Assembly: GCA_012064385.1 (NCBI GenBank)
Contig: QRDG01000859.1
Location: 1 to 64,000 of the forward strand
Direction of reading: 5' to 3'
Source of the DNA: Puccinellia tenuiflora
Lineage: Eukaryota > Streptophyta > Magnoliopsida > Poales > Poaceae
Length of the DNA: 64,000 bases
The notes beneath the pieces were generated by a model. That model saw nothing but the letters and a program-made list of their open reading frames with translations. It made no database searches and was not told where the DNA came from. Within the stretch, counting starts at the first letter, position 1; every line of letters starts with the position of its first letter. Of the stretch, positions 32,919 to 43,280 are shown piece after piece. The translations under genes were made by a program, and so were the position numbers.

Positions 32919-34470
32919 TTATATATGTAGATAATAGTGCTCTGAATTTTCAGGTATGACATCATCAAGAAGAAATCCCGCCAGCTCCTCCCCAATTGCT
33001 CTTATACGGTCATCTGGTAGGAGGCCGGCCCGCTTCCTTACAATCTTTAAAAGAAGGAGAAAATTAAACAATTATGAATGAAACTCCACACAATTGATAT
33101 GCATATTATTTTGTCAAAAAAAACTTGTGAACAATGTATAATTACGTACCTCTGCGTTTCTTCGATTTTCGAATTTTTCATAAGTCATCCTATGAATGTA
33201 CTCGCAAACGTAGTACCCACATAAGAGGGTCCCTTTTGGCTGTTCCAGACACCACTGTTCGAGAATAGAATTCAACACATTAAGTTTGGTAATGGTATTG
33301 CAAACTACATTAATTCATGGATATAGGTATAGTACTACTTACTTGGTTCAGAGTCCATACCAGCTTCTCGTGCCATTTACCGGGTACTTCCTTGACGAAT
33401 GTCTGCCATGCTCTACTCGACAAAGAAAGAACAAAACATCTGTTATTAATTAATTACTTGATATCACGAAATGAATGAAAGAGAGGTCGGTATAGTAATG
33501 TGATAAGAATTTAAATTACTCTTTCATGACATCAAACAAGCTCTTGTACTCTCTAGGGTCTCTCCTTAATGAGTCGTAGACTTCAATTATTCCCTGGTGA
33601 TATCTAATGACCACGAGAATAAAGTGGTAGCTGCAAATTTACATACAGAGGCATGCGCATATAACTCATCAATTAGACTTAAGATACCGGGTGAGCAAAA
33701 ATAGAATGTGTACAAGCAATTAGTAACACTTACCTGAAGTTGTAAGGAAGAAATATTTCTTTTTTGTCTTGGTGTCGCTTGAAAGCCTATATCATTACTC
33801 CCTTTACAACTTGTGGTTTCTCCCTTATGCTCACTTCATGAATAACATTAGGGTCCATGAAACCAATCTCCACCGGTTTTATTATTTCCCTTTTGTAGTC
33901 GATCATCTTCTTTCTGCACAAATAGCGTACCAAAATTAGAATGTGCTGTGAGCTATATATATATAAAGACTTAATTAAATTACAAAAATAAATAACTTAC
34001 AGACAAAAGATACTGATGATTGCTTTATCGAGGGGTAAACCATTGTATAATTGGAAAAGTTCGGAGAAATCAATTTGCACACCGTAGTCATCGTAGAAGT
34101 GTTCCTCCTTTCTAACTTTTGCCATGATACCTATTATACCTTTCTTTGCGACTTTCATGTACCATGAATTCAACTGACGCATCCTTGTTGGTAGTAACTT
34201 GACCACCTCAGTTGTGACCAAAGACTTGCCTTGAACATATTGATAAGGCACCCTATAAGGTTCCTCAGGGAAGTGGCGGACACTTCCCTGAGGTACCATA
34301 CGGTGGGCGTCTTTGTCGGTAAGTACCTTAAGCGGAGGGAGCGATTGCGTAGCTTGTTGTCCCAGCTGGGCTATCTGTTTCCCGCATTTCCGGTTCTCCA
34401 ACACCGAGTCGTATGACTTTTCAATAGAGCGCTCATAGTCTGATGACGGCCTTGGTGGAGGGTTGTATAA
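32919..34470 (-). pseudogene. Ulp1-like (C48) cysteine protease of CACTA-1
   Basis: Six minus-strand exons with GT-AG borders read through: ~34,470-34,003, 33,913-33,734, 33,630-33,520, 33,422-33,343, 33,254-33,150 and ~33,050-32,919. They encode IIKPVEIGFMDPNVIHEV, YHFILVVIRYHQGIIEVYDS and EQPKGTLLCGYYVCEYI. Ulp1/SENP enzymes cleave SUMO; the catalytic triad would be His in YHFILVV, Asp in VYDSL and Cys in LLCGYY, with Gln in EQPKG as oxyanion residue, so the active site itself is preserved. Such proteases are known passengers of grass CACTA elements. Exon 2 carries an in-frame TAG at 33,787-33,789, upstream of the whole catalytic domain, so the product is lost. The N-terminal end is not determined. 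Exon borders are my reading by eye. Confidence 0.8.
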
Positions 34471-34576
34471 GCACCTAATAGTGTGATGTAGTTTGTCACG
34501 AGGAAGCCCTTTGATGCTGGGTAGTTCTTCCGGGGGCGGTTTCTTTGTAAAATGGGCTGTAACCTCGGCCCTCCTG

Positions 34577-35248
34577 ATGGCTTACGCGCCGGGCTCCCCC
34601 TACTGGGACCAATGGTTCCGGGAGGAGCACGACGAGCGCCGCCGGAGCTACTTCGCGCCGGCCCCGGTGCCGCCGGTGGAGCGCACGGAGTACCCGGCGC
34701 TCCCGGAGGGGATGGACGACCTCGACCAATGGTTGGAGGTCGACTCCGACGGCGAGGCCGCCCCCATGGACGAGGACGACGACGTCGACGACGCCATGAA
34801 GGCAGCCATGGCGGCGTCCCGGCAGGCCTTCGTCGACGACGAGCGCCGCCGCTGGGAGATGGTGGTGCAGGACGCACTGCCGCCGCCGCCGCCGCACGGT
34901 CTGCCGCCGCAGGGACCGCCTCCACCCCCGCCTCCGCCACAGGGACAGCCGGGGCTGGACTGGGTGCAGGCCCTCGCCCAGGAGGAGGAGGCCTACGACC
35001 CGCCGGAGGAGGAGTACCAGGAGCCGGTGAGATTCCCACCGGAGCTGTTCGGGCAGTCGTGGGTATTCACGACTGTGCCCCAGCTGCCGCCGCCGCCGCC
35101 GCCCCAGGACGCCATCCCGGAGGAGCCAGGGACGCCGCCGCGGGACGTCCCCATGGAGCAGCAGCAGCAGCCGCCGCCGCCGCCGCCGCATCTGTGGGAG
35201 GCACCACCGTACGTCGTCCTCTCCGACGAGGAGGGCGACGAGGACTAG
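34577..35248 (+). CDS. Proline-rich acidic ORF within CACTA-1, function unknown
   Basis: The chosen ATG gives MAYAPGSPYWDQWFREEHDE, 223 residues; the frame is open 84 bases further upstream but that part overlaps protease sequence on the other strand. The protein has an aromatic/charged N-terminus, an acidic middle (DEDDDVDDAMKAA), long proline runs after ~110 and an acidic end (SDEEGDED). GC content is far above the flanks and it runs opposite to the other genes of the element, which suggests either a captured host fragment or an accessory ORF of this CACTA family. No domain was recognised. Confidence 0.5.
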   Translation: MAYAPGSPYWDQWFREEHDERRRSYFAPAPVPPVERTEYPALPEGMDDLDQWLEVDSDGEAAPMDEDDDVDDAMKAAMAASRQAFVDDERRRWEMVVQDALPPPPPHGLPPQGPPPPPPPPQGQPGLDWVQALAQEEEAYDPPEEEYQEPVRFPPELFGQSWVFTTVPQLPPPPPPQDAIPEEPGTPPRDVPMEQQQQPPPPPPHLWEAPPYVVLSDEEGDED

Positions 35249-35521
35249 CTAGGACCTCCCCCTCCCCCCACTAAGTAAATGTAATGAACTAAGTAATGTA
35301 ATGAAGTTTATTTCCTATCTACGAACTGTCCCCGCCGCCGATTTAAGGTCACCGGACCACCGCCGCCGCCGATTCTAGCTAGGGTTCGTGCCATCGGACC
35401 ACCGCCGCCGCCGATTCTAGCTAGGGTTCGTGCCATCGGACCACCGCCGCGCCGATCTAGAGTTTGAGAGGGCCGTACCTTAGGCGGAGCGCGCGGGGGA
35501 CGGCGGCGAGGAAGAGGGACG

Positions 35522-35556
35522 CGAGCGACGGCGGCGGCGGCGGCGGCGGCGGCGGC
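35522..35556. repeat. (CGG)n microsatellite
   Basis: About ten CGG/GGC triplets in a row between the proline-rich ORF and the central inverted repeat of CACTA-1. Confidence 0.9.
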
Positions 35557-35677
35557 CAGATTTTGGCAGCCTGGCGGCGTCGTCGCGTGAGAGGAGCCCG
35601 GAGGCGTCTGCGTCTTGGGCCTGGCGGCAAAAATGAGGAAGAAATCCGCGGAGAGGGACCAAGTAGGCTCAAATCGG

Positions 35678-35754
35678 CCTTTAGTCCCGGTCCGTGACAC
35701 CAACCGGGACTATAGACTATAGTCCCGGTTGGTGTCACGGACCGGGACTAAAGG
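35678..35754. repeat. Perfect inverted repeat, 38-nt arms, 1-nt spacer
   Basis: The left arm 35,678-35,715 (CCTTTAGTCCCGG...GGGACTATAG) is exactly complementary to the right arm 35,717-35,754, with a single A between. The arms are built from the element's own subterminal TAGTCCCGGT motifs. A related, less perfect pair follows at 35,797-35,835. Confidence 0.95.
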
Positions 35755-36174
35755 TGGGCTTTTTGGCGCGCTAAGTTTCGCAGCGGCCCGAAAATGGCCT
35801 TTAGTCCCGGTTGTAGCCACGGACCGGGACTAAACGGCCGTTTGTATTTTTTTCTTCATTTTATGAATGTTTTCAAATGTTCATATTTTATAAACTTTAC
35901 ATGTTTCCAAATGTAAATATGAATATGTTATATATATTGAACATTTAAATAGATGAGTTGAGTAAAACCGTTGTACTAATAAAATCCGAGGTTAGGATAA
36001 ATATATTTAACATTTTAAATATTTAATGAAAAACCCTCAACTTTTTAACAGTCAAAACAAAATTCTACCAATTATTACACATATGTATAGAACAAGTTAG
36101 GATAAATAAATATCTCATACATTATTACAAATGACCACAATACATCAACATCATTCAACACTTCTTCGTGTCTG

Positions 36175-39100
36175 TCATTTTTTCTTCTTATCGCGTCGTA
36201 TCCATGGACAATCTTCATCATTCAACGCGATGGTTGGGTCAATTTTCACTGTGAAGGGGGGAATTTCATCAAACTTATTGTAATCTTCTGACATGTCTGT
36301 CTTGTCCTCCACTCCCACGATGCTTCTTTTCCCTGAAAGAACTATGTGGCGCTTTGGCTCGACGTCGTACGATGCATTCACTGCTTGCTTATCTTTTCTT
36401 TTCTTCGGTCTGCTAGACATGTCCTTCACATAGAAAACCTGAGCCACTTCACTGGCTAGGACGAATGGTTCGGTGTCGTATCCAAGATTCTGCATATCCA
36501 CTGTAGTTATTCCGTACTTCGGGTCTACATGTACCCCGCCTGTCAGGTTGAACCATTTGCACTTGAACAAAGGGACTTTAAAAAATGGTCCATATTCAAG
36601 TTCCCATATCTCCTATATGTAACCATAATATGTGTCCTTTTGCCCATTGCTGTTTGTTGCATCAAAGCGGATACCACTGTTTTGGTTGGTGCTCTTTTTA
36701 TCTTGATTGGCCGTGTAAAATGTATTTCCATTTATCTCATACCCTTGATAAGTCAATATAGTCGAAGATGGTGCATTGGCCAACAAGTATAGCTGTTCTC
36801 CAACAGTGCTGTCACTAAAGAGACGTGTTCGCAACCAACCTCCGAAATTCTTCACGTGTTCTTCATCAATCCAATATTTAGATTGCTCTGGGAAGTTCAA
36901 ACGTAGAATATTCTTATGTTCCTCGATATACGGAGCCACCAAGCTGGAATTATGTAGAACCGTGTAGTGTGCTTGACTATAAGAATGCCCGTCCATACAT
37001 ATTATTGCTTTCTTTCCCAGCGTGCCTTTTCCCCGCAGTCTCCCCTCATAGCGTGATTGAGGAACCCCGATTGCCTTGAGGTCAGGAATAAAATCAACAC
37101 AAAACTCAATGACCTCCTCTGTTCCATAGCCCTTGGATATGCTTCCTTCTGGCCTAGCACGGTTATGAACGTACTTCTTTAGGACTCCCATGAACCTCTC
37201 AAAGGGGAACATGTTGTGTAGAAATACGGGACCGAGAACGAAAATCTCTTCGACTAGATGAACTATGAGGTGCGTCATAATATTGAAGAAGGAGGGTGGG
37301 AACACCAACTCGAAGCTGACAAGACATAGGACCACTTCCTTCTGTAAATCCGGCAGAGTTACTGGATTGATGACCTTCTGAGAAATTGCATTGAGGAATG
37401 CACATAGCTTAACAATGGGTACTCGAACATTTTCCGGCAGGAGCCCCCTCAGTGCAATCGGAAGTAATTGTGTCATAATCACGTGGCAGTCATGAGACTT
37501 TAGGTTCTGAAACTTCAACTCTGTCATGTTAATTATTCCCTTTATATTCGACGAGAAGCCTGACGGGACCTTGATACTGTTTAGTACTTCAAAAAAGATC
37601 TTCTTCTCTTCTTTGGTAAGAGCGTAGCTGGCAGGACCTTGATACTTCTCTGCATTCAGGTTGTCTCGTTCGTGCATATGTTGCTGGTCCAGCCGTGATT
37701 CCGGTGTATTTTTCGTCTTCCCATACACGCCCAAGAAGTTTAGTAGGTTCACGCAGAGATTTTTCGTCACGTGCATCACGTCGATTGCAGACTGAACCTC
37801 TAGGATTTTCCAATAGGGTAACTCCCAGAATATAGATTTCTTCTTCCACATCGGCACGTGTCCGTCAGCATCATTTGGAACAGATTGTCCGCCAAGACCC
37901 TTTCCAAAGATTACTTTTAAATACTTTACCATATCATATATAACATCCCCAGTAGGCCGTCTAGGCTTTGGCCGGTGATCTGGCAAACCTTTGAAATGCT
38001 TGCATTTCCTTCTTACGTTGTGCCTTTCCGGAAGAAACCGACGATGCCCCAGGTACACATTCTTGTTTCCCAGATATATACTTTCAGTATCACCTAAACA
38101 GTGTGTGCATGCATTGTATCCCTTGTTTGACTGTCCTGATATGTTACTAAGAGCTGGCCAATCATTGATGGTCACGAACAGCAATGCTCGTAGGTCAAAT
38201 TCATCTTGTTTGTGCTCATCCCAAACACGTATACCTTCTTCGCGCCACAATTGTAAAAGTTCTTCAACTAATGGACTCAGGTACACATCAATGTCGTTGC
38301 CGGGTTGCTTCGGGCCTTGGATGAGTACTGGCATCATAATGAACTTACGCTTCATGCACAACCAAGGAGGAAGGTTATAGATGCATAGAGTCACAGGCCA
38401 GGTGCTATGACTGGAGCTCTGCTCTCCAAAGGGATTAAAGCCATCTGTACTTAGACCAAATCTTAAGTTTCTTGCGTCATCTGCAAATGTCGGAAACTCT
38501 CTGTCAATTTTTCTCCACTGCGACCCATCAGCAGGGTGTCTGAGCATCACGTCTTTCTTACGGTCTTCCTTGTGCCATCGCAACAACTTGGCATGCTCTT
38601 TGTTTTGGAACAAACGTTTCAACCGTGGTATTATAGGAGCATACCACATCACCTTCGCAGGAACTCTCTTCCTGGGGCGCGCCTCGTCCTCAACTTCACC
38701 AGGGTCATCTCGCCTGATCTTATACCTCAATGCACCGCATACCGGACATGCATTCAAATTCTCGTACTCCTCGCCGCGGTAGAGGATACAGTCATTGATA
38801 CACGCATGTATCTTCTGCACCTCTAATCCTAGTGGGCAGACAACCTTCTTTGCTTCGTACGTACTGGGGGGCAATACGTTATCTTTTAGAAGTATCTTCT
38901 TTATTATTTTCAGCAATTTTTCAAATCCCTTGTCAGAAGTACCTTCCTCTGCCTTTCATTGCAGCAATTCCAGTGTGGTGCCCAGCTTTTTCTGCCCATC
39001 TTCACAATTTGGGTACAACAATTTGTTGTGATCCTCTAACATTCTCTCCAACTTCAACCTCTCGTTTTGACTTCCACAGTTTATCTTCGCATCAAGAATG

Positions 39101-39489
39101 GCCCGACGAAGATCGTCATCGGGCTCATCAACAATGGGCTCTTTTTCAGCTTCATCTTCCCCCATTGATGTACCACCGTGATCAGTGAACATAGGATAGT
39201 TGTCATTATCCTCTTCTTCCTCATTGTCTTCCATTATAACTCCTCTTTCTCCATGCTTGGTCCAACAATTATAACCGGTCATGAAACCGGACTTCAACAG
39301 GTGGACGTGAATGGTTTGTGAGGTAGAGTAGTCCTGAGTATTCTTGCAGACACTACATGGACATGAAATAAAACCATTTGGCGGCTTGTTTTTCTCAGCC
39401 ACTTGGAGAAAATAATGCATGCCATTAATAAAGTCGGGATAACGTCGGTCACTGTACATCCATTGCCGACTCATCTGACTCATCTGCAT
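36175..39489 (-). pseudogene. TNP2-type CACTA transposase with two nonsense codons
   Basis: One frame of about 1,105 codons from ATG 39,489 to the stop at 36,175, interrupted only by TGA at 38,956-38,958 and TAG at 36,613-36,615. TNP2 proteins bind the subterminal repeats and cut at CACTA ends in the nucleus. The N-terminal transposase-associated domain shows QWMYSDRRYPDFINGMHYFL and SCPCSVCKN. The central Transposase_21 domain shows CPVCGALRYK, FGLSTDGFNPFGEQ, YNLPPWLCMK and GNDIDVYLSPLVEELLQLW. Then follow regions resembling DUF4218 (LPENVRVPIVKLCAFLN, HNMFPFERFMGVLKKYVHNR) and DUF4216 (FKVPLFKCKWFNLTGG). No frameshift was seen. The length matches grass TNP2 proteins. The two stops make it inactive unless read through. 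Confidence 0.92.
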
Positions 39490-39654
39490 TATATAAATAA
39501 AATATCAAAAACCATTAACACTATTTCTTCAATATATAACAGTGATAAAGTGAATTAATATATAAGTTCATCACATTCAAACCAAAGTAGAGCAAATAAC
39601 CAAATGTAATACATATAGTCTCACAAACATACATTGGTTCAAACTAACATACAA

Positions 39655-40026
39655 CTATCTAAAGAATTTAAGCCCAACAACAAATGCGATAAAAATCACA
39701 ACTATGGTAACTATCGAACCAACACCATAATGATACCAAGCCTCTTTATGAATGGCATAATTTCTAATTTTTCTAATCTTCAAGCGCATTGCATCCATCT
39801 TGATCTTGTGCTCATCGACGATGTCGGCAATATGGAGCTCCAATTTCATCTTCTCTTCTAGGGTTTGGAGACGGAGATTTTCACTTCTTTCCAGTTTTGC
39901 TTTCAAATCATTAATTTCATTTTCAAAAAACTCGATGATAGGGTCGGTTGGAATTTCCGGTTCAACAACGACATCCGGATCGTTATAGACCGGACGAGGA
40001 CCGACGGGGACGGATATCAAAACCAT
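39655..40026 (-). CDS. Small coiled-coil, tail-anchored-like ORF upstream of TNP2
   Basis: Intact frame of 123 residues. Residues ~30-90 form a predicted coiled coil (IIEFFENEINDLKAKLERSE then charged heptads). Residues ~101-121 are a hydrophobic membrane segment (SIVTIVVIFIAFVVGLKFF) ending the protein, the layout of a tail-anchored membrane protein. It lies 165 bases upstream of the TNP2 ATG on the same strand and may share its transcript. No named family was recognised, and a membrane protein is unexpected for a DNA transposon. It could be a captured gene or a 5' exon, although the stop codon and intact start favour a separate ORF. Confidence 0.6.
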   Translation of the reverse strand: MVLISVPVGPRPVYNDPDVVVEPEIPTDPIIEFFENEINDLKAKLERSENLRLQTLEEKMKLELHIADIVDEHKIKMDAMRLKIRKIRNYAIHKEAWYHYGVGSIVTIVVIFIAFVVGLKFFR

Positions 40027-40809
40027 GACACACTATACATATAAAAAAAGTAAGATAATATACATGCATCTAAAGTATATCAATAAGTTAAAAAGGGATA
40101 AAAACAAGACTCACCGAGGAGGTGCCGGCGACGGGATGGCGCGGGCGATCGACGATGGTAAAGATGGTCACCGGACAACTGTAAACCCAATACATTATAC
40201 TTTAATTTGAGCTAAAATTGCATGTAAAAAAATGAAATCTCTTACTTAGGCATTTCATCAAACACCTTGCTAGCACTAGAAAAATAAAATTTGCTAAGTA
40301 GCACCAAAATGAGCTAAGAAAGGAACACCGGAGTGCTAACCGTCGGGTAGATGAGGTGCCGCCAAACTTGACAAATGGTGGAGAAAATAGGGGCCGAACT
40401 CGTGGTTGGGAGGAGCAAGGGTTAAGAAAATGGAGATAAACCCGGAGCTAAAAAATGGCCACGGCCGGGTCGGGGGGTGGAAGATGATATAGAATATATT
40501 TAGTCCCGGTCCGTAACAAGGACCGGTACTAAAGTCCCTCCATTAGTCCCGGTCTGTAAATAGAACCGGGACAGTGCATTGTCCGGGCTGGTCCCACCTC
40601 TGTCGCCTCCTCCCGCATCCCTTTGTCACCGGTTCGTAACACGAACCGGGACGGTAGGTCCCCTACGAACCGGGACTGGTCCTGGCGGGCGCCCTGGGAC
40701 CAATGACCGGGACTAGTGCCACGATTGGTACCGGTCCGTAAGGGAACCGGGACGGAAGGGTCAAACCCGAAGCCCCTGTTTCCACTAGTGTTACCTTACC
40801 TTAAGTAGA

Positions 40810-41176
40810 CTAGTATGGGCTCTGCCCGTTCCAGTTGCCCGACGGGCTGTAGCTGCAAATGATAAACACACCGGCGCCACCATTACAGACAACACGTGTG
40901 CAACCGATGACCGTCGAGTCGCGTCACACCACCTATATATAATGCCCGCATGACTCACCGGCCGGGGCTGAGCAGGAGTTGCTGCCGTGGTCGTAGTACT
41001 GTTTCTCGGCGACCCACCACTTCACGGCATCCACCCCGGTCGCGACGGCCCCGCTGCTCCAGTAGAGGTTCTCCCCATATGGCCGGGGGGTCGGAGAGTG
41101 CGTCAGCTGGCAGTCGGCGATGCGCTCGTCCGCGTATTTCTACGCCCACGCTGCCACCGTGTCATTCCACGACACC
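40810..41176 (-). pseudogene. PR-1 pseudogene B, 3' part
   Basis: Contains the C-terminal two thirds of the PR-1 frame, from the CACTA-2 insertion point to the TAG at 40,810-40,812. It shares the WA*KYAD nonsense codon with copy A. The part next to CACTA-1 (40,810-40,950) is much more diverged and adds two stops within the HYTQVVW signature: the Q codon is TAG and the W codon TGA. From ~40,951 to 41,176 it looks identical to copy A. The rest of the gene is at 46,527-46,660. Confidence 0.9.
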
Positions 41177-41189
41177 CACTACATCACAT

Positions 41190-41560
41190 CCTAAAATTAG
41201 AGGCGGTTGAAAGTGCCTCAAATTCTTCTAAAACTGCCTCTAAATAGTTTTGGAGGCACTTTTCAATGTGTTGGATTTGATCGTGTAGGGAATTGTATTT
41301 TGAGGCACTTTTAGATAGTGCCTCAATTTGTAATTGCCATCAGTTTGAATAGTGCCTCCATTTATAATTGGAGGCACTTTTCAATAGTGCCACCATTTAC
41401 AATTGGAGGCACTTTTTAACAATGCCTCCATTTATAATTGGAGGCACTTTTCAATAGTGCCTCCATTTGCAATTGAAGGCACTTTTCAATAGTGCCTCTA
41501 TTTGCAATTGGAGGCACTTTTAGAAAATGCCACCATTTCTAAAAATGGAGGCACTTTCAG
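41190..41560. repeat. Left subterminal repeat array of CACTA-2
   Basis: About ten GAGGCACTTTT or AGTGCCTCCATTT units in alternating orientation, spaced 20-40 bases. In CACTA elements such arrays bind the transposase-complex protein. Confidence 0.85.
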
Positions 41561-43130
41561 ACAGATATTACACGCAGATAATTACACAATGTAAGCTGAT
41601 ATTAAAAGTATATAAATGCACAATAGACACATATATTGCAGATTGAACAATCTTGCTATAGAAGCATATATGATAGCAACAATAAAACTGTAGTTACATG
41701 AAATGTTAATTCCATATTTCTCTCCTGATTCGCTGACTCATACTGGGGTACCTCGACAGAGGAGGCCATACTACACTTTGAGAACTGGAAAGCATTAAAC
41801 CTAAAGTAAGTCAGCTGTGTTTAGTTTCTTCATTATCTGAATCCTCTTTATCTGGAAGGAGACCCAGAAGAGGCAGGGGCAGCAAGGAACTGAGGTTGCA
41901 TATGATAATCAACAGAGTTAGATTTCCAAAACTTTCCCTAGTGACTCCCAAAACTGTGTTAGACCAGCACCGACCAGACCACCGGTCACACTTCCAGCAT
42001 TAGAAACGGACATCAAAGTGGTAAACAAAGTCGCTTCCATATTCCTGCTTCCTGGAGGGCACAACTTTGCAGCTAACACCTAACACCAGCATGAATGCAG
42101 CCTGCCACATAATTCAGGGTTATATAAGATTACATACAAGGAGAACGACTGAAGCAGGAGGAAGTCTTAAATAACAGCTGTAGGCTAGATATGTTGACGT
42201 CAAAATTTAAGTAATTCTATGGTGCAACACCGACACTATAATGCTCCTCAATAGTGGTTGTTATGCTAAGAATTTCCAATTGTTAACAAAATTCCAATTG
42301 GCCAGGCTTATTTTTAGGAATAAGGAACAAGATTTCATGTCAGTATTATATCAGTAGCACTCTAACAAAAGAATGATCAGCTCAATGAATTATTCAACAA
42401 TGAAACTAACCTGACGGGGTAATTTGGTGTTCCATATCCTGACAATGAACTAACGATAACTAGATTTGACATGGCAGTTTTTTTATCATACTAAAGTGAA
42501 AATACGATGGCAGAATAACCTACTGGTTGATTTGGACAATTATCCAGTAGCATAGCTATTAAATTTAGGGGAGGCCGAAGTACCTTGAACAGGGATCACT
42601 AAAGAACCTACAACCCTGATTCCACCATTTAATCAAAAACCTATAAATTTTATTTAATTGGAGATAGGATACACAAAAATTTGCTTCTCGGCAAGTTTGG
42701 AAATACATTATGCCGGGATCAAACACCATGATCAAGGATATATTTACACTAAGCTGATTGAGCAAGAAGCCAGTACGGTTGTGCTTAGATTGCACTACGT
42801 GATGGAACCTTATGCCCTTTCTGCCTGCAAATCTTGGTGGTTCACTAAGATGGTCTTAAGATATGCATCGATGGTACAAATATTGTGAATGAATGTGACA
42901 GGAAACTAGAATTTAAGTGCTAGTACAGTATAAGTTTAGATGGATGTTATTACTGGCGAACAATCATCGCCCTTCAAACGTCCAAACTTGAGCAGGCAAA
43001 TCAAGCTTTTGAAAACGGTAGCGAGATACTTCTACACTCGTACTAAGCGGTCAAAAATGTAAAGCTGCAAGGCCCAAAGGCTTAAGAGAGACCCTAGAAC
43101 CGAGCACTAACCAGTAATGAAGCAAATGGA
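41561..43130. other. Interior of CACTA-2 without recognised genes
   Basis: AT-rich sequence without a credible reading frame. It may be intron or flank carried along with the AUX/IAA fragment, but this cannot be shown here. Confidence 0.4.
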
Positions 43131-43133
43131 CAT

Positions 43134-43280
43134 CTTCTGAAGCTCGAATACATCTTGAGGTCCACCTTCCTGAGGTAAGGTCCGCCCTGGGCTGCTGCAC
43201 CGTCCTCTACCGCCTTTCTCTTGGAGACGCTCACCGCCAGCGTGTACTTCCGGTAGTTCCTCACGGACGGCCATCCGTGA
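43134..43280 (-). pseudogene. Captured AUX/IAA exon (domains II-III) in CACTA-2
   Basis: After an acceptor (TTTCTCAG) the minus strand reads HGWPSVRNYRKYTLAVSVSK, then GGPYLRKVDLKMYSSF. AUX/IAA proteins are nuclear repressors of auxin response factors; domain II (GWPPVRxYRKN) is the auxin degron and domain III begins GAPYLRKVDLKMY, so both are unmistakable. The core GWPPV is GWPSV here, and YVKVSMDG-type residues before domain III are altered. The fragment ends shortly after domain III begins, and domain IV is missing. A likely exon-1 piece lies upstream on the same strand at 45,493-45,696. Confidence 0.75.

Larger units (their letters stand above)
32451..40790 (-). mobile_element. CACTA element 1, formerly autonomous
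   Basis: Termini CACTAGTGGAAA... and ...TTTCCACTAGTG; target duplication TTA at 32,448-32,450 and 40,791-40,793. Subterminal TAGTCCCGGT/ACCGGGACTA motifs lie at 32,470-32,660 and 40,498-40,755, and unusually also in the middle at 35,680-35,840. Minus-strand coding regions are TNP2 transposase, a small coiled-coil/membrane ORF and a Ulp1-like protease; one plus-strand proline-rich ORF lies between. Nonsense codons in TNP2 and the protease show it is now defective. Confidence 0.93.

Noticed and set aside
34371..35191. Two long minus-strand open frames opposite the proline-rich ORF
   Set aside because: Arg/Pro/Leu-rich shadows; the plus frame has the more protein-like N-terminus, and the true minus-strand coding (Ulp1) lies further left.
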